Assembly: GCA_964020085.1 (NCBI GenBank)
Contig: OZ026605.1
Coordinates: 27,510,898 to 27,574,897, forward strand
DNA length: 64,000 nucleotides
DNA from: Micromussa lordhowensis
Taxonomy: Eukaryota; Cnidaria; Anthozoa; Scleractinia; Lobophylliidae
Reading direction: 5' to 3'
Shown: positions 56,022 through 64,000 of the stretch, in pieces
How the letters are laid out: each line of letters opens with the position of its first letter
Numbering within the stretch: position 1 is the first letter of the stretch
The notes under the pieces: model-generated
What the model saw: only the letters and a program-made list of their open reading frames with translations
Database searches by the model: none
Told to the model about the DNA's origin: nothing
Made by a program: the position numbers and the translations under genes

Positions 56022-59000
56022 GTACATCAAGGGTAATTATATTTAATCGAACCTTTAAGGTTCCCTTTTCGGCGGCATATCAGACGATTTTGGTCGAGCC
56101 ATGGTTCGTATTTTGGCGAGACGTAGGTAGTCGAGCCAAAATATCCAAGGCGACGCTAAACGAATTAGGCCGTACAATTACGTATTTACCGTACCCATAT
56201 CCGGCCAAGTGAGGATGATATCGTTGCTATATCAGGTCAGTGACTTGATATCGCAGGATATCGTGACAATAGGCACCGCTTCTGAATGGCTAATTGCGAA
56301 TTTGTGTCCGGTAAAACATCTAAGTAGACGTCAGTTACGTTTCTTTCTGAGTTAATGTGAGGTAAAAAACATCCCATGAAAGATGATTAAAAACATCAGA
56401 AGTGTGTTGGTGATTAAGACTTGAAACCTACAAACATTTCCTCATTTTTACTGTACCACAAAAAAAGAGATTTTTAAATTTCTCAAGTTAAAATTTGAAA
56501 CAGGGGAAATAAAGTGTAAGAAGAGGAGACCAGCCTCAGAAATGGCTGTTTGTTACGGTGTTGTCAAGTCAGTTTGTTGATGGGAATACAATTGGGAAAC
56601 TAAAATTGAAATAACTATATATATCGTGAACTCCACAAGGATTTAACTAGGTTGCTGAAGAAAACGTAGAACAAAGAATTATAACCGACTGTTTCGAATA
56701 AACGAATAAAGTCCCAAATTGAAAATTGAAATCTCTTATAAGGAAAGGTAGGGATTAATATTCCGCCACAGTCATAGTAAAGGCAAACTATCTAACTATA
56801 GTAAATCGAAAGTTTGTAGGTCGGTGACTGGCATAGGGAGGCGGTAAAAAATGTCCACTTAACGACAAAGTATATATGCTCACAGGATGACGACGATCAT
56901 AGAAAGGTCCGCATGTAACAGATAACATGTCTTAGTTACACTTTGAACACGCGCATTCTCCTCTTCTCTTCAAACCACAGACTGTTGCCTAACAGGAAAT
57001 AGCTGCACTAAAATGGCATTATGCTTTCATTTCTTCATCATAATCTGTTCTTTTTCAATTCACAGGACTCCCATCAATTATCTTCTTGTCCACCTGGCTG
57101 TAGCGGATATCGTGTACGCAGCGTTTATAGCGCCCAAGGGTTACTTCAAGCTCACCACTGTTCATCATCCAGACGGCATGACGGGTTTGGTGCTATGCAA
57201 ATTGCTGACAGGTGGAAATGTAGCCTGGGTTGGGGCAGTTGCCTCGGCTATCTTTCTGGTTGTAATCGCCTTGGAGCGATATTGTGCAGTAATGTATCCA
57301 CATGGACACAAGTGGAAACTTACCAATCGCAAGCTCAAGGTGAGTCAGTTATTCTAGTGCTTGTTTATGTTTGTTGTTTTTGTTTGTTTCTTAAAAAGGC
57401 CATCTTGGTTGGAATATTTCCTAAAATACTAGGTTAACATCATTAATTGAATTTTGGTGAGAACTCGAAAAACTCCGAGATATCGTTCAATTGGCCTGGG
57501 GGACATGACAAGAATGTTAAATTACGGAAACACTTAAAATGCATGAAGGAGCTTTTTAAAAGAAATAGAAATTAAAAGTCAGTAAAAAAAGAATTAAAGC
57601 CGGTATAAAAAAAGACTCTTAGAAGAGGTAGAAGATATTCCGTGTTTCTATTGAGTTACCGCCAGAGACTGGGGTGGAAGTTTGTTGGAGGGGAGGAAAT
57701 GGCGAAAAAGTAGTGTAGACACGATCCGCGGGTAAGTGTTTCCACACTTTTCGTTCTCCAAACGTTCACGGGTGCTCCTCTTCGAGTGTAATTAAAAATT
57801 GTCTTTGGTCGCGCCATTTCGTCAAGACAACAGCACGAGAGACTCGAACTTGTTCTGTGCTTGCAATTCCAGATGATTATTCCTGGTGGCTGGATCTTCG
57901 CCGCAATCGTCAATATCCCACTCTTCCTTGCAAAGAACACGAAGATAAAGAAAGGCAGAGTCTTATGCGTACCTACCTGGCCTGAGGCCTGGATGGAGGC
58001 TTTCATCATGATTTTGTCGGTGGTGGTAGGTGTTTCCTTGGTTTTGATGATTGCGCTGTATTCCAGAGTCGTGTACAGCTTGTGGTTTCAGCGTAAGGAC
58101 GAGAATCACCTCAACATCCAACAAAAGGTTAGCAAAGTACTAGAAAAATTCTTCATCAGCTATCCTTTTTTTAGTTCACAAACGCTATGGATCAAACTTT
58201 TGGCGTCGTATTATATACCTATTTTTGTACACCGTAATAATACGCTTTAGTGGATCCGGCCTCCTTCCAATAAGCGCCATCGTTTGAAAGGGTTAGCACC
58301 CCTGCAAAAAATAATTAAATAAGCGCCCCAAAAGCGCAAGTGACATTCAAGGCATTGACCCTGAGAAGATGAATGACTTACAAAGTCTGCTTTCGCATCT
58401 GATCCTAAAAAATGAAACATTACGACTATCAGGGCTCCTTTTGTCACTGTTAAATAGCGAAGCGCGCGAGGACTAAAAATAGAATGCAAATGATTATACC
58501 CCCCACGAGGCTCATACAACATCGGCGTATTCTGAGAGAACTAGAGGGGATCCAGGCGAAGTTTTCGTTTAAAAAATGTGTTTTAAGAACACCGGCTGTT
58601 TTAGAAACTGTTTTAGGAAAATCGTCCCCCATTCCGGTTTGTTTGTCTGAGTCTTGTCTGAGTCATGACGTCACTCGCGCGCTTTGCTATTAATACTAGT
58701 GTGTGTTGTTTTCCATTTATGTTTTTTAACACAAAGATGTATATGTTCAAACAGGAATAAAACTCCGTCCCCAGAAAACACCCTCTCTTCAATAAGCACC
58801 TTCCCTTGAGATATAAAAAGTAATTTAAGCCCCAGACGCTAAAACGAATCATTATGGTAAGTTTAGGAGGGGGCATATTTTCAAAGTTTTTTTTTCCCAG
58901 AGAGCGTAAGCTGTCTGATAAAATAAATAATCTTATCGTGTAGAGGAATTACCTTACGGTCATTTACGTCCACTTATTACATAAGCATGATTGTATACTG

Positions 59001-59367
59001 AGCCTCGTCGTCTGAACTTGACTTCCCTTCTTTCTACACACAGGGTGTGATGAAGGTGCGGAGGCGTGTTACCTTGATGGTCGTAGTTGTCACCGCCATT
59101 TTTGGGTTCTGCTGGGGAGTCAACCAAATTGTGCACATCTTCAAGTTCTTTTCTTCTTACACCGTTGGTGCCTTACCAACCGTTGTTGCTAACACAATGG
59201 TCTTGGTAAATTCTGCCATCAACCCGTTTGTATTCGCACTGCTAAACCAACAGTTCAGAGAGAGGATGAAGAGCGTAATATGTTGCACCAAAACTAAAGT
59301 TCATCCGGCGTCTGAATCTCATGACTTCGAGCTCGACGACATCACCCACCAGAGTTCCATGGCCTGA
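55915..59367 (+). CDS. GPCR gene 3: class A (rhodopsin-like) receptor, four coding exons
   Basis: A 319-residue receptor from exons 55915-56021, 57066-57339, 57873-58127 and 59044-59367. It has the same helix-by-exon layout and intron phases (2, 0, 0) as genes 1 and 2. Markers: N22, D50, C80-C159, E106-R107-Y108 followed by Cys109 where the paralogues have Tyr, W134, Y190, W236, NPFVF 272-276. It shares with gene 2 serine 182 (TM5), valine 238 (TM6) and Phe for Tyr in NPxxY. The tail is shorter than in gene 2 but keeps ICC after helix 8 and the final SSMA. Unlike genes 1 and 2, the frame is open from the ATG back to the acceptor at 55889, so a slightly longer N-terminus cannot be excluded. 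Ligand unknown. Confidence 0.92.
56022..57065 (+). other. Intron 1 of GPCR gene 3
   Basis: 1044 nt with no visible similarity to intron 1 of gene 2 despite near-identical neighbouring exons; no gene inside. Confidence 0.75.
57066..57339 (+). CDS. GPCR gene 3, coding exon 2 (TM2-TM3)
   Basis: 274 nt after TTCACAG; the TM2 segment is identical in protein to gene 2. LERYCAVMYPHGHKWKL and loop 2 end at AAG|GTGAGT. Confidence 0.94.
57340..57872 (+). other. Intron 2 of GPCR gene 3
   Basis: 533 nt; only the last bases (TGCAATTCCAG) resemble intron 2 of gene 2 (CAATTCCAG). Confidence 0.75.
57873..58127 (+). CDS. GPCR gene 3, coding exon 3 (TM4-TM5)
   Basis: 255 nt after AATTCCAG; IIPGGWIFAAIVNIPLFLA, VLCVPTWPE and GVSLVLMIALYSRVVYSLW, then HLNIQQK|GTTAGC. 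Confidence 0.94.
58128..59043 (+). other. Intron 3 of GPCR gene 3
   Basis: 916 nt. About 58245-58800 contains AATAAGCGCC / AATAAGCACC-type segments that look like an interspersed repeat. The open frames there (58247-58522, 58450-58693) are not genes. Confidence 0.65.
59044..59367 (+). CDS. GPCR gene 3, coding exon 4 (TM6-TM7, tail)
   Basis: 324 nt including the stop, after CTACACACAG; FGFCWGVNQIVHIFKFF, NSAINPFVFALL, FRERMKSVICC and a 25-residue tail. Confidence 0.94.
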   Translation, partial: GVMKVRRRVTLMVVVVTAIFGFCWGVNQIVHIFKFFSSYTVGALPTVVANTMVLVNSAINPFVFALLNQQFRERMKSVICCTKTKVHPASESHDFELDDITHQSSMA

Positions 59368-60110
59368 TATCAACACGTGCATTTCAACCTTGTCACTTGT
59401 GTAAAATAGTGGTATTTTAATTTGTCTTTAATATTTAATCTTTCTTTATACACTGTGAAAATTAATCAGGATTTACAGGTACAATGAATATTAAAACAGG
59501 AGTCCCTTCTTTAATTTACTAGATAATTAAAAATTATGCACTAATCGCAAATCTGTTTCCCGTGAATATTAGGCTAGGATGTTGTTTTTATTAATAACAG
59601 CCTAGAAGGAAAGGACAATCGTTTTACAGTAACGGGGGCTCGAGTTTTATGAAGATGTTACTTAGGCTGTTAATATCATGGTGACACAAATTACTCCTTA
59701 ACTTTGGCGCAAAATTTCAGCGTTAATTTATAATTTCACACGGGAAGTTACAAAATTGCCATTGCCAAAATTTCTTCGATACAATAAACAAGTCAAAAAC
59801 CCACAATTGTAAGCGCAATTTGTCATCCATGATATTAAAACGTAGTCACATGGTATATTCATGAAATTAAGAAATAACTTCACTTACATTTTGTGAAAAC
59901 TTTAATACTTTTCCGAGCCTTAAGGCCATACGTTTCAGTTATATGACTGGGAAAATTACTTTATTGGGATTGGTTGAGAGCAGGCGATTTTATCGTTAAT
60001 TTTTGATTTGCACTACATTGCAAACAAATGACTAATCTTATGAAAGCTCGAGCAATTAAGGATTTACACTACGCGTGATATTTGAAAATTCATTCAAATT
60101 GCACTCGCCT
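59368..60110 (+). other. 3' region of GPCR gene 3
   Basis: AT-rich. AATAAA occurs at 59783-59788, a possible poly(A) signal about 415 nt after the stop. No other gene. Confidence 0.5.
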
Positions 60111-60505
60111 AAAGACTATGGATGGGTAGATAGATGGATGGAGAGATGGATGGATAGAAAACTCAATTTAGTCAGGGTAATTTGATCAAAAATTACAATA
60201 CATTGCATTTTTGTTCTTCCCAAAAGCCGTGAACTATAATAATTACAACTAAGTTTTTTTTAAATATATCTACAAGTTTACATCAATATATTGAATATGA
60301 GGACGTTGAGTCTCTATAAACGAATCTAACACGTTAACTGGTATGCTAAAAATAGATAGATGGATTGAGAGATTCTAATTTGTGTTTAAAAGCTCTCATG
60401 GATTTTTCGTAGTTTATTTCATCTGGTTATGCATTCCAGATTTTTACCCCAGATATAAGCAAAAACTGTTCCGGTAGTAATGATGGATGGATGGATGGAC
60501 GACAT
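60111..60505. repeat. Scattered GATG/GATA short tandem repeats
   Basis: Short runs of GATGGATGGATA type at about 60118-60160, 60350-60370 and 60480-60500, separated by AT-rich DNA. Confidence 0.75.
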
Positions 60506-61014
60506 GAATACAGTGTTGTTAAGAAAGGAAAGTGGAAATGGCAAAGTACATTAAACCAATTATATACCCTTTAACTAAATAAATTTATTTTAAGATAAAA
60601 AAAAACTAACAAAAGAGAGGAGTTAAATAGTAAACACATAGTAAATAAAAAATATATCCAAAGATCTATAAAAAAAAAAATAGATCAGTGCGTTCAAGAA
60701 CTTTGAAGATCAAATGTTTTATTAAGGTCCTTCAGTGACGGTTTCAACTTGAGCGAGTTCCAGCGTTAAAGATCTATAGAAGAATGATTTTTGCCCCGTT
60801 GTGGTTTTGTAAAGAGGAATCTGTGAGTTTATTGTTGTGCGTTTGGTGATCCTAGCTCTTTGTGTATATCTATAAATTAAGGCGTCCGGCGCACACCCAG
60901 TTCATACATTTATAACAAGTAAAAATAAAAACAAATTGTTGCTGTGTAGCACTTTGAATTGAGTTGCATTCGATAAAGTTTACAAAAAGTACTTATGCGT
61001 GGTATTTTTCAGAG
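60506..61014. other. Non-coding stretch
   Basis: AT-rich; no recognised gene. Confidence 0.5.
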
Positions 61015-61041
61015 ATGTTTCGGGAAAAAACCCTTCATCAG
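61015..61041 (-). ncRNA. Hammerhead-like motif (minus strand)
   Basis: On the minus strand, CTGATGA-A-GGG, a T6 loop, CCC-GAAAC-AT. It has the two hammerhead boxes around a 3-bp stem, with the same additional A before stem II as the motifs at 30885 and 38943. No retroelement ORF adjoins it. Confidence 0.35.
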
Positions 61042-61514
61042 GTGGAGGGGTTTTTAGATGACTATAGTCAAAGTATAAATTTACCAATTTATTTGTAATC
61101 CAAATATCTTCTTCTTTTCAAAGCGAATTCCCTACGTACCTTAACTCTCTCTTTGTATGACTATTGGAGACCTCACTGCATCTATCTAAATAAATTCCTT
61201 ATTTCTATCACGCCCCTAACGAAGCAACTAAAATGAGCAATTAAAATTCACAGAATAAATTGAACCAGTATTCTGCCATTCGACTGAGGGCGCCTCACGA
61301 AGAGAATTTAAAATTGCGACCTAAATTATAAGTATACTCAATTGACTTGCACGGTTTATAATCCTACCGCTACAAATTACAGTCAATTAGTTTCTCTCAG
61401 GCGAAACTCTGTTGACGATAGTCTGAATCTGAATAGTTGTCATTGGCAACGTAACAACCCAAAAAATTCCCTGAACCCATCTCTTTTAACAACAGGACAT
61501 GTTCTTTTTTATAT

Positions 61515-61930
61515 ATGGGGAAGACTGAAATTATAGTTTTTTCATCCTCCTATCGCCCACGTCCTGCGTTAGAAAACCTGGTGATTGCCTCTGACACTGT
61601 TGACTGTTCAACTACTGCTAAAAATATTGGGGTTATGTTTAATAACTCTCTATCGATGTTGCCGCACGTTACTGCTGTTTGCAAGTCTTCGTTTTTTCAT
61701 TTACCCAATATTTTTAAGATTCGCAAGTTTCTTTCTTACGATACATGTAAAATTTTAATTCATGCCTTTGTTACTGCAAGGATCGACTGTTGTAACTCAT
61801 TGCTCTACGGTCAGCCTAAATGTATCTTGAACGAGTGTCTTAGATAGTGCTGCTAGCCTTATTCACCTTACTAGTAGATATGAGCATGTTACACCGTTGC
61901 TTATTCAACTTTGTGGCCTAGTTCAGAATG
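61515..61930 (+). pseudogene. CR1-like LINE reverse transcriptase C-terminal fragment
   Basis: The frame from 61515 reads KTEIIVFSSSYRPRPAL, KNIGVMFNNSLSMLPHV, FKIRKFLSYDTCKILIHAFV and RIDCCNSLLYGQPK, the region just after the catalytic box in CR1/L2-type LINEs. After a stop and frame change near 61845 it continues as LDSAASLIHLTSRYEHVTPL. The endonuclease, the RT palm and the 3' end are all missing, so it is a decayed internal fragment. Confidence 0.75.
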
Positions 61931-62260
61931 GCTTACAGAGCCAGTAGTAGGGAAAGGGGGGTTCTGCGCCAGGGACACAGGGACACAGTGACGTCACAAT
62001 ACCCTAAGGAGTTGACGTCATCAAAAATGATGACTTCATAATCTAAAAATAGAATAGTGACATTATAGGGATGGGGTGTCATTGGAAGTATTACGTCATA
62101 ATCTTAAAATGGGTAGAATGATGTCATAGAATTATTTTTAGTACCAGAGGTCATGTGATTTTTTCATTAAGTGTTTTTAATAAAGTTCATAATGTGAAAT
62201 GATGTATGACCATTGTTCTATTCAATTACTTTCTGCTGTTTAACGTATTAGATCTGTACA
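61931..62260. other. Non-coding stretch with repeated TGACGTCA-like sites
   Basis: TGACGTCA at 61989 and 62013 and weaker variants (ATGACTTCATAATC, ATTACGTCATAATC, ATGATGTCATAG) at quasi-regular spacing to about 62130. It looks like a degenerate tandem repeat around a CRE-like core. No gene. Confidence 0.5.
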
Positions 62261-62536
62261 GTGCTGAGAACTTTATTTCACTTGTATTCATACAAGACGG
62301 AGGAAAGAACTGTGGTGGCTTTCAAAGGAGGTCATGTTGAAAAAAACTTGTTAAACAAACTGAACATTCCTTGTCTCGATTTAGAAACTTGGGGTTGCCC
62401 CAAATACGAACAGTTAAAACAAACGATTGTAGAACCGTTAGCGAGTTGTGGTTTTCACTTAAATGATAATATTCACCATTGTCCCATGACTGAGTGTCAC
62501 GCGTTTTGGTTATGGTTTCAAACTTATGTCATGTAG
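62261..62536 (+). CDS. Short ORF with FKGGHVEKNLL motif, unidentified
   Basis: The open frame contains VVAFKGGHVEKNLLNKL, NIPCLDLETWGCPKYEQLK, and a C-terminal HHCPMTECHAFWLW. The arrangement (KGG..E..LL..L.IP..dLE..GCPK, then a Cys/His-rich end) recalls nuclease-like fragments carried by cnidarian transposable elements, but I cannot name the family. No ATG begins the frame (a GTG at 62261 is the boundary), no splice site was identified, and the N-terminal part must be missing or in another exon. Probably an element remnant. Confidence 0.4.
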   Translation: MLRTLFHLYSYKTEERTVVAFKGGHVEKNLLNKLNIPCLDLETWGCPKYEQLKQTIVEPLASCGFHLNDNIHHCPMTECHAFWLWFQTYVM

Positions 62537-62734
62537 TTTGGGTTCTTTTAACCCCGATTGGTTCATGAAAACATCTGTTAAGTTTTATCTGAACTCTCAG
62601 CTTTGCTGACGAGAGAGAGACAGAGTGAATATATTATTCGGCTTAGCTAACTGCTCGAGTTTTCCGCTCCGTTAGTCACGCACTGAACTCTTCTTTCAAC
62701 CCTAGATTTGCATACAAACTCCAACGGAAAAGCC

Positions 62735-62790
62735 CCATGGGACAGCTCTACCATTGAAATTACAACAATAAAAAGTTCAGAGCGCTAATT
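62735..62790. repeat. Direct repeat flanking the MITE, left copy
   Basis: CCATGGGACAGCTCTACCAT through GTTCAGAGCGCT; a diverged copy lies at 63521-63577. The MITE sits at the end of this copy. Confidence 0.7.
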
Positions 62791-62792
62791 AA

Positions 62793-63367
62793 GGGCCTGT
62801 TTACATGGAGGTGGGGGACCCCAGGTAGGTGAGGTAACCCGCCTAGCCGTGGTCGAAAAATGGCCAGCGTTTACATGCAAACTTACAACCCCGGGGTCCC
62901 GGGGTGACTTTACTTGACGTTGTTGCGTGGACGCTAGGCATGTAAACATTGAAAATGGCGGACGAACGACGCATTTTGGCGGTCAGTGTTATTTTATCTT
63001 TATTTTCTGCTCTCCTCTCGCTGCAGCATTTCAATGCTGTGGCGTTTTACTGTCACATGATACAAAGCCTCCGCCAGAGGCAGTTAACGGCCATATGTTC
63101 AAATTTTTACACGCTTGCAAATGTAACATGAACTCGACCCCGGCTAGGCGGGTTACCCCACCTCGAGTCGTTTACATGGCAAAATGCGACCCCGGCTAGG
63201 CGGGTTACCCTACCTGGCAGACCGGGCAACCCGCCTAGGCGGGTTACCCCACCTATCATGTAAACATGATCAAATAAAAATGAGAGATTATATGGAGAGG
63301 CGGGTTACCTCACCTAGGCGGGTTACCTCACCTACCTGGGGTCCCCCACCTCCATGTAAACAGGCCC
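62793..63367. mobile_element. Harbinger-like MITE, 575 bp
   Basis: Terminal inverted repeats GGGCCTGTTTACATGGAGGT (left, continuing GGGGGACCCCAGGTAGGT) and the exact complement at the right end (ACCTCCATGTAAACAGGCCC), flanked by TAA on both sides (62790-62792 and 63368-63370). GGGCC ends and a 3-bp TAA target suit PIF/Harbinger. Inside, GGCGGGTTACC with CCTAGG-type spacers recurs at least five times in both orientations, so subterminal repeats extend far inward. The short open frames inside are not genes. Confidence 0.88.
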
Positions 63368-63520
63368 TAAGTGTCAACACGCCACAATAAAATTTTTTGG
63401 ACAACGCGTTTTCTTTAGAAACTTTATTGCTTGTTATTATTAGCGAATGGAGAAAAAAAATAATACACAGAGATTTGAAATGAATACACCAAAATTACAG
63501 CAACTACAAAATGTTTAACA

Positions 63521-63577
63521 AACCCATGGGACAACTCTACCATTGAAATTACAGCAATAGAAGTTCGCAACGCTCAG
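63521..63577. repeat. Direct repeat flanking the MITE, right copy
   Basis: CCATGGGACAACTCTACCAT through GTTCGCAACGCT, similar to 62735-62790 with substitutions; an older local duplication of about 790 bp spacing. Confidence 0.7.
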
Positions 63578-64000
63578 TTTAAGCACGCGACAATAAATAT
63601 TACTTGGCTTCACATTAGAGCTTGTAAGTACAATTCTTAGTGCAATTGGAACCTACTTTGAGTCTGAAGGGGTAAACTGTATTTACTTGAGCTTTACTTA
63701 GTTACCAAGGAAACGTTCATAATTCAAAGGAGCCGAAGTGCGTCCCCAAGTGTGGTCTACACTACACTTGAGAACGCACTTGACCAATAGGAAGCCAACT
63801 CAGTGAAAGCCACGTGCAGCGGTGCTACATCTCTGATGAACGGACAAACAAACTTGCCAGGTGAGATCGATTGAAGCATCCAGGATGGACGGCTGGAGTT
63901 TAGAAGACTCTATGGAACATTCATATTTGTGAGTAAATTAAAAAAGAGAGAAAAGTCGATACGAGTGGTTAAACTAATAATCTTATTTGGATTTAATTTG
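63578..64000. other. Right-end non-coding sequence
   Basis: No supported gene. An ATG at 63884 starts MDGWSLEDSMEHSYL followed by GTGAGT-like sequence (63931), which could be a first coding exon running off the window; this is only suggestive. Confidence 0.35.

Noticed and set aside
63884..63930. First exon of a new gene at the right edge
   Set aside because: A short ATG frame followed by a donor-like site is suggestive, but too short and cut by the window to support as a feature.
1..64000. Bacterial defence, CRISPR or secondary-metabolite system
   Set aside because: Spliced receptor genes, SINE/LINE elements and poly(A) tails show eukaryotic nuclear DNA; no prokaryotic operons or CRISPR arrays are present.

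Overview
This is eukaryotic, AT-rich genomic DNA, almost certainly from an anthozoan cnidarian and most likely a stony coral. The reasons are spliced class A GPCR genes of the kind tandemly expanded in corals and anemones, the mix of DIRS-like, L1-like, Penelope-like and CR1-like retroelements with a tRNA-headed SINE, many foldback/MITE elements, and long intergenic DNA full of decayed repeats. No operons, plasmid or phage features or CRISPR arrays are visible. Assignments rest on reading the sequence and on motif recognition; no database search was possible.

Layout. 1-3640: a decayed minus-strand DIRS-like retrotransposon (Gag-like CCHC protein, reverse transcriptase, RNase H, downstream domain), split by a dimeric tRNA-derived SINE flanked by an 8-bp target duplication. 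3641-7490: small foldback elements, an ATT microsatellite, a 7-bp minisatellite and a TTAA-flanked MITE. 7491-12987: a full-length L1-like LINE with a 14-bp target-site duplication, intact ORF1 and an ORF2 with one frameshift. 13625-17069: GPCR gene 1 (minus strand, four coding exons). 18365-27080: a degenerate array of about 2-kb units in which a minus-strand splice-donor-like site recurs, plus a younger 1.3-kb tandem duplication. 27081-47580: mostly non-coding, with long hairpins, a Penelope-like 3' fragment, a solitary exon-like ORF and a decayed multi-copy anthozoan gene (45203-46740). 47918-51176 and 55915-59367: GPCR genes 2 and 3 (plus strand), close paralogues of each other. 61015-63370: a hammerhead-like motif, a CR1-like LINE remnant, a short unidentified ORF and a 575-bp Harbinger-like MITE.

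The host genes supported here are the three GPCRs. They share identical intron positions, one in each of the three cytoplasmic loops, so each exon carries a defined helix set: TM1, TM2-3, TM4-5, TM6-7. All three have an extremely short N-terminus, an ERY (not DRY) motif and no proline in the TM6 toggle motif; genes 2 and 3 also lack the TM5 proline and carry NPxxF in TM7. They are probably cell-surface receptors of a lineage-expanded peptide- or amine-receptor-like class, ligand unknown. The other coding sequence belongs to mobile elements or their remains. The observations most worth following up are the recurring hammerhead-like hairpins at three unrelated loci, the exon-module GPCR architecture with altered activation switches, and the repeated splice-donor-bearing units upstream of GPCR gene 1.
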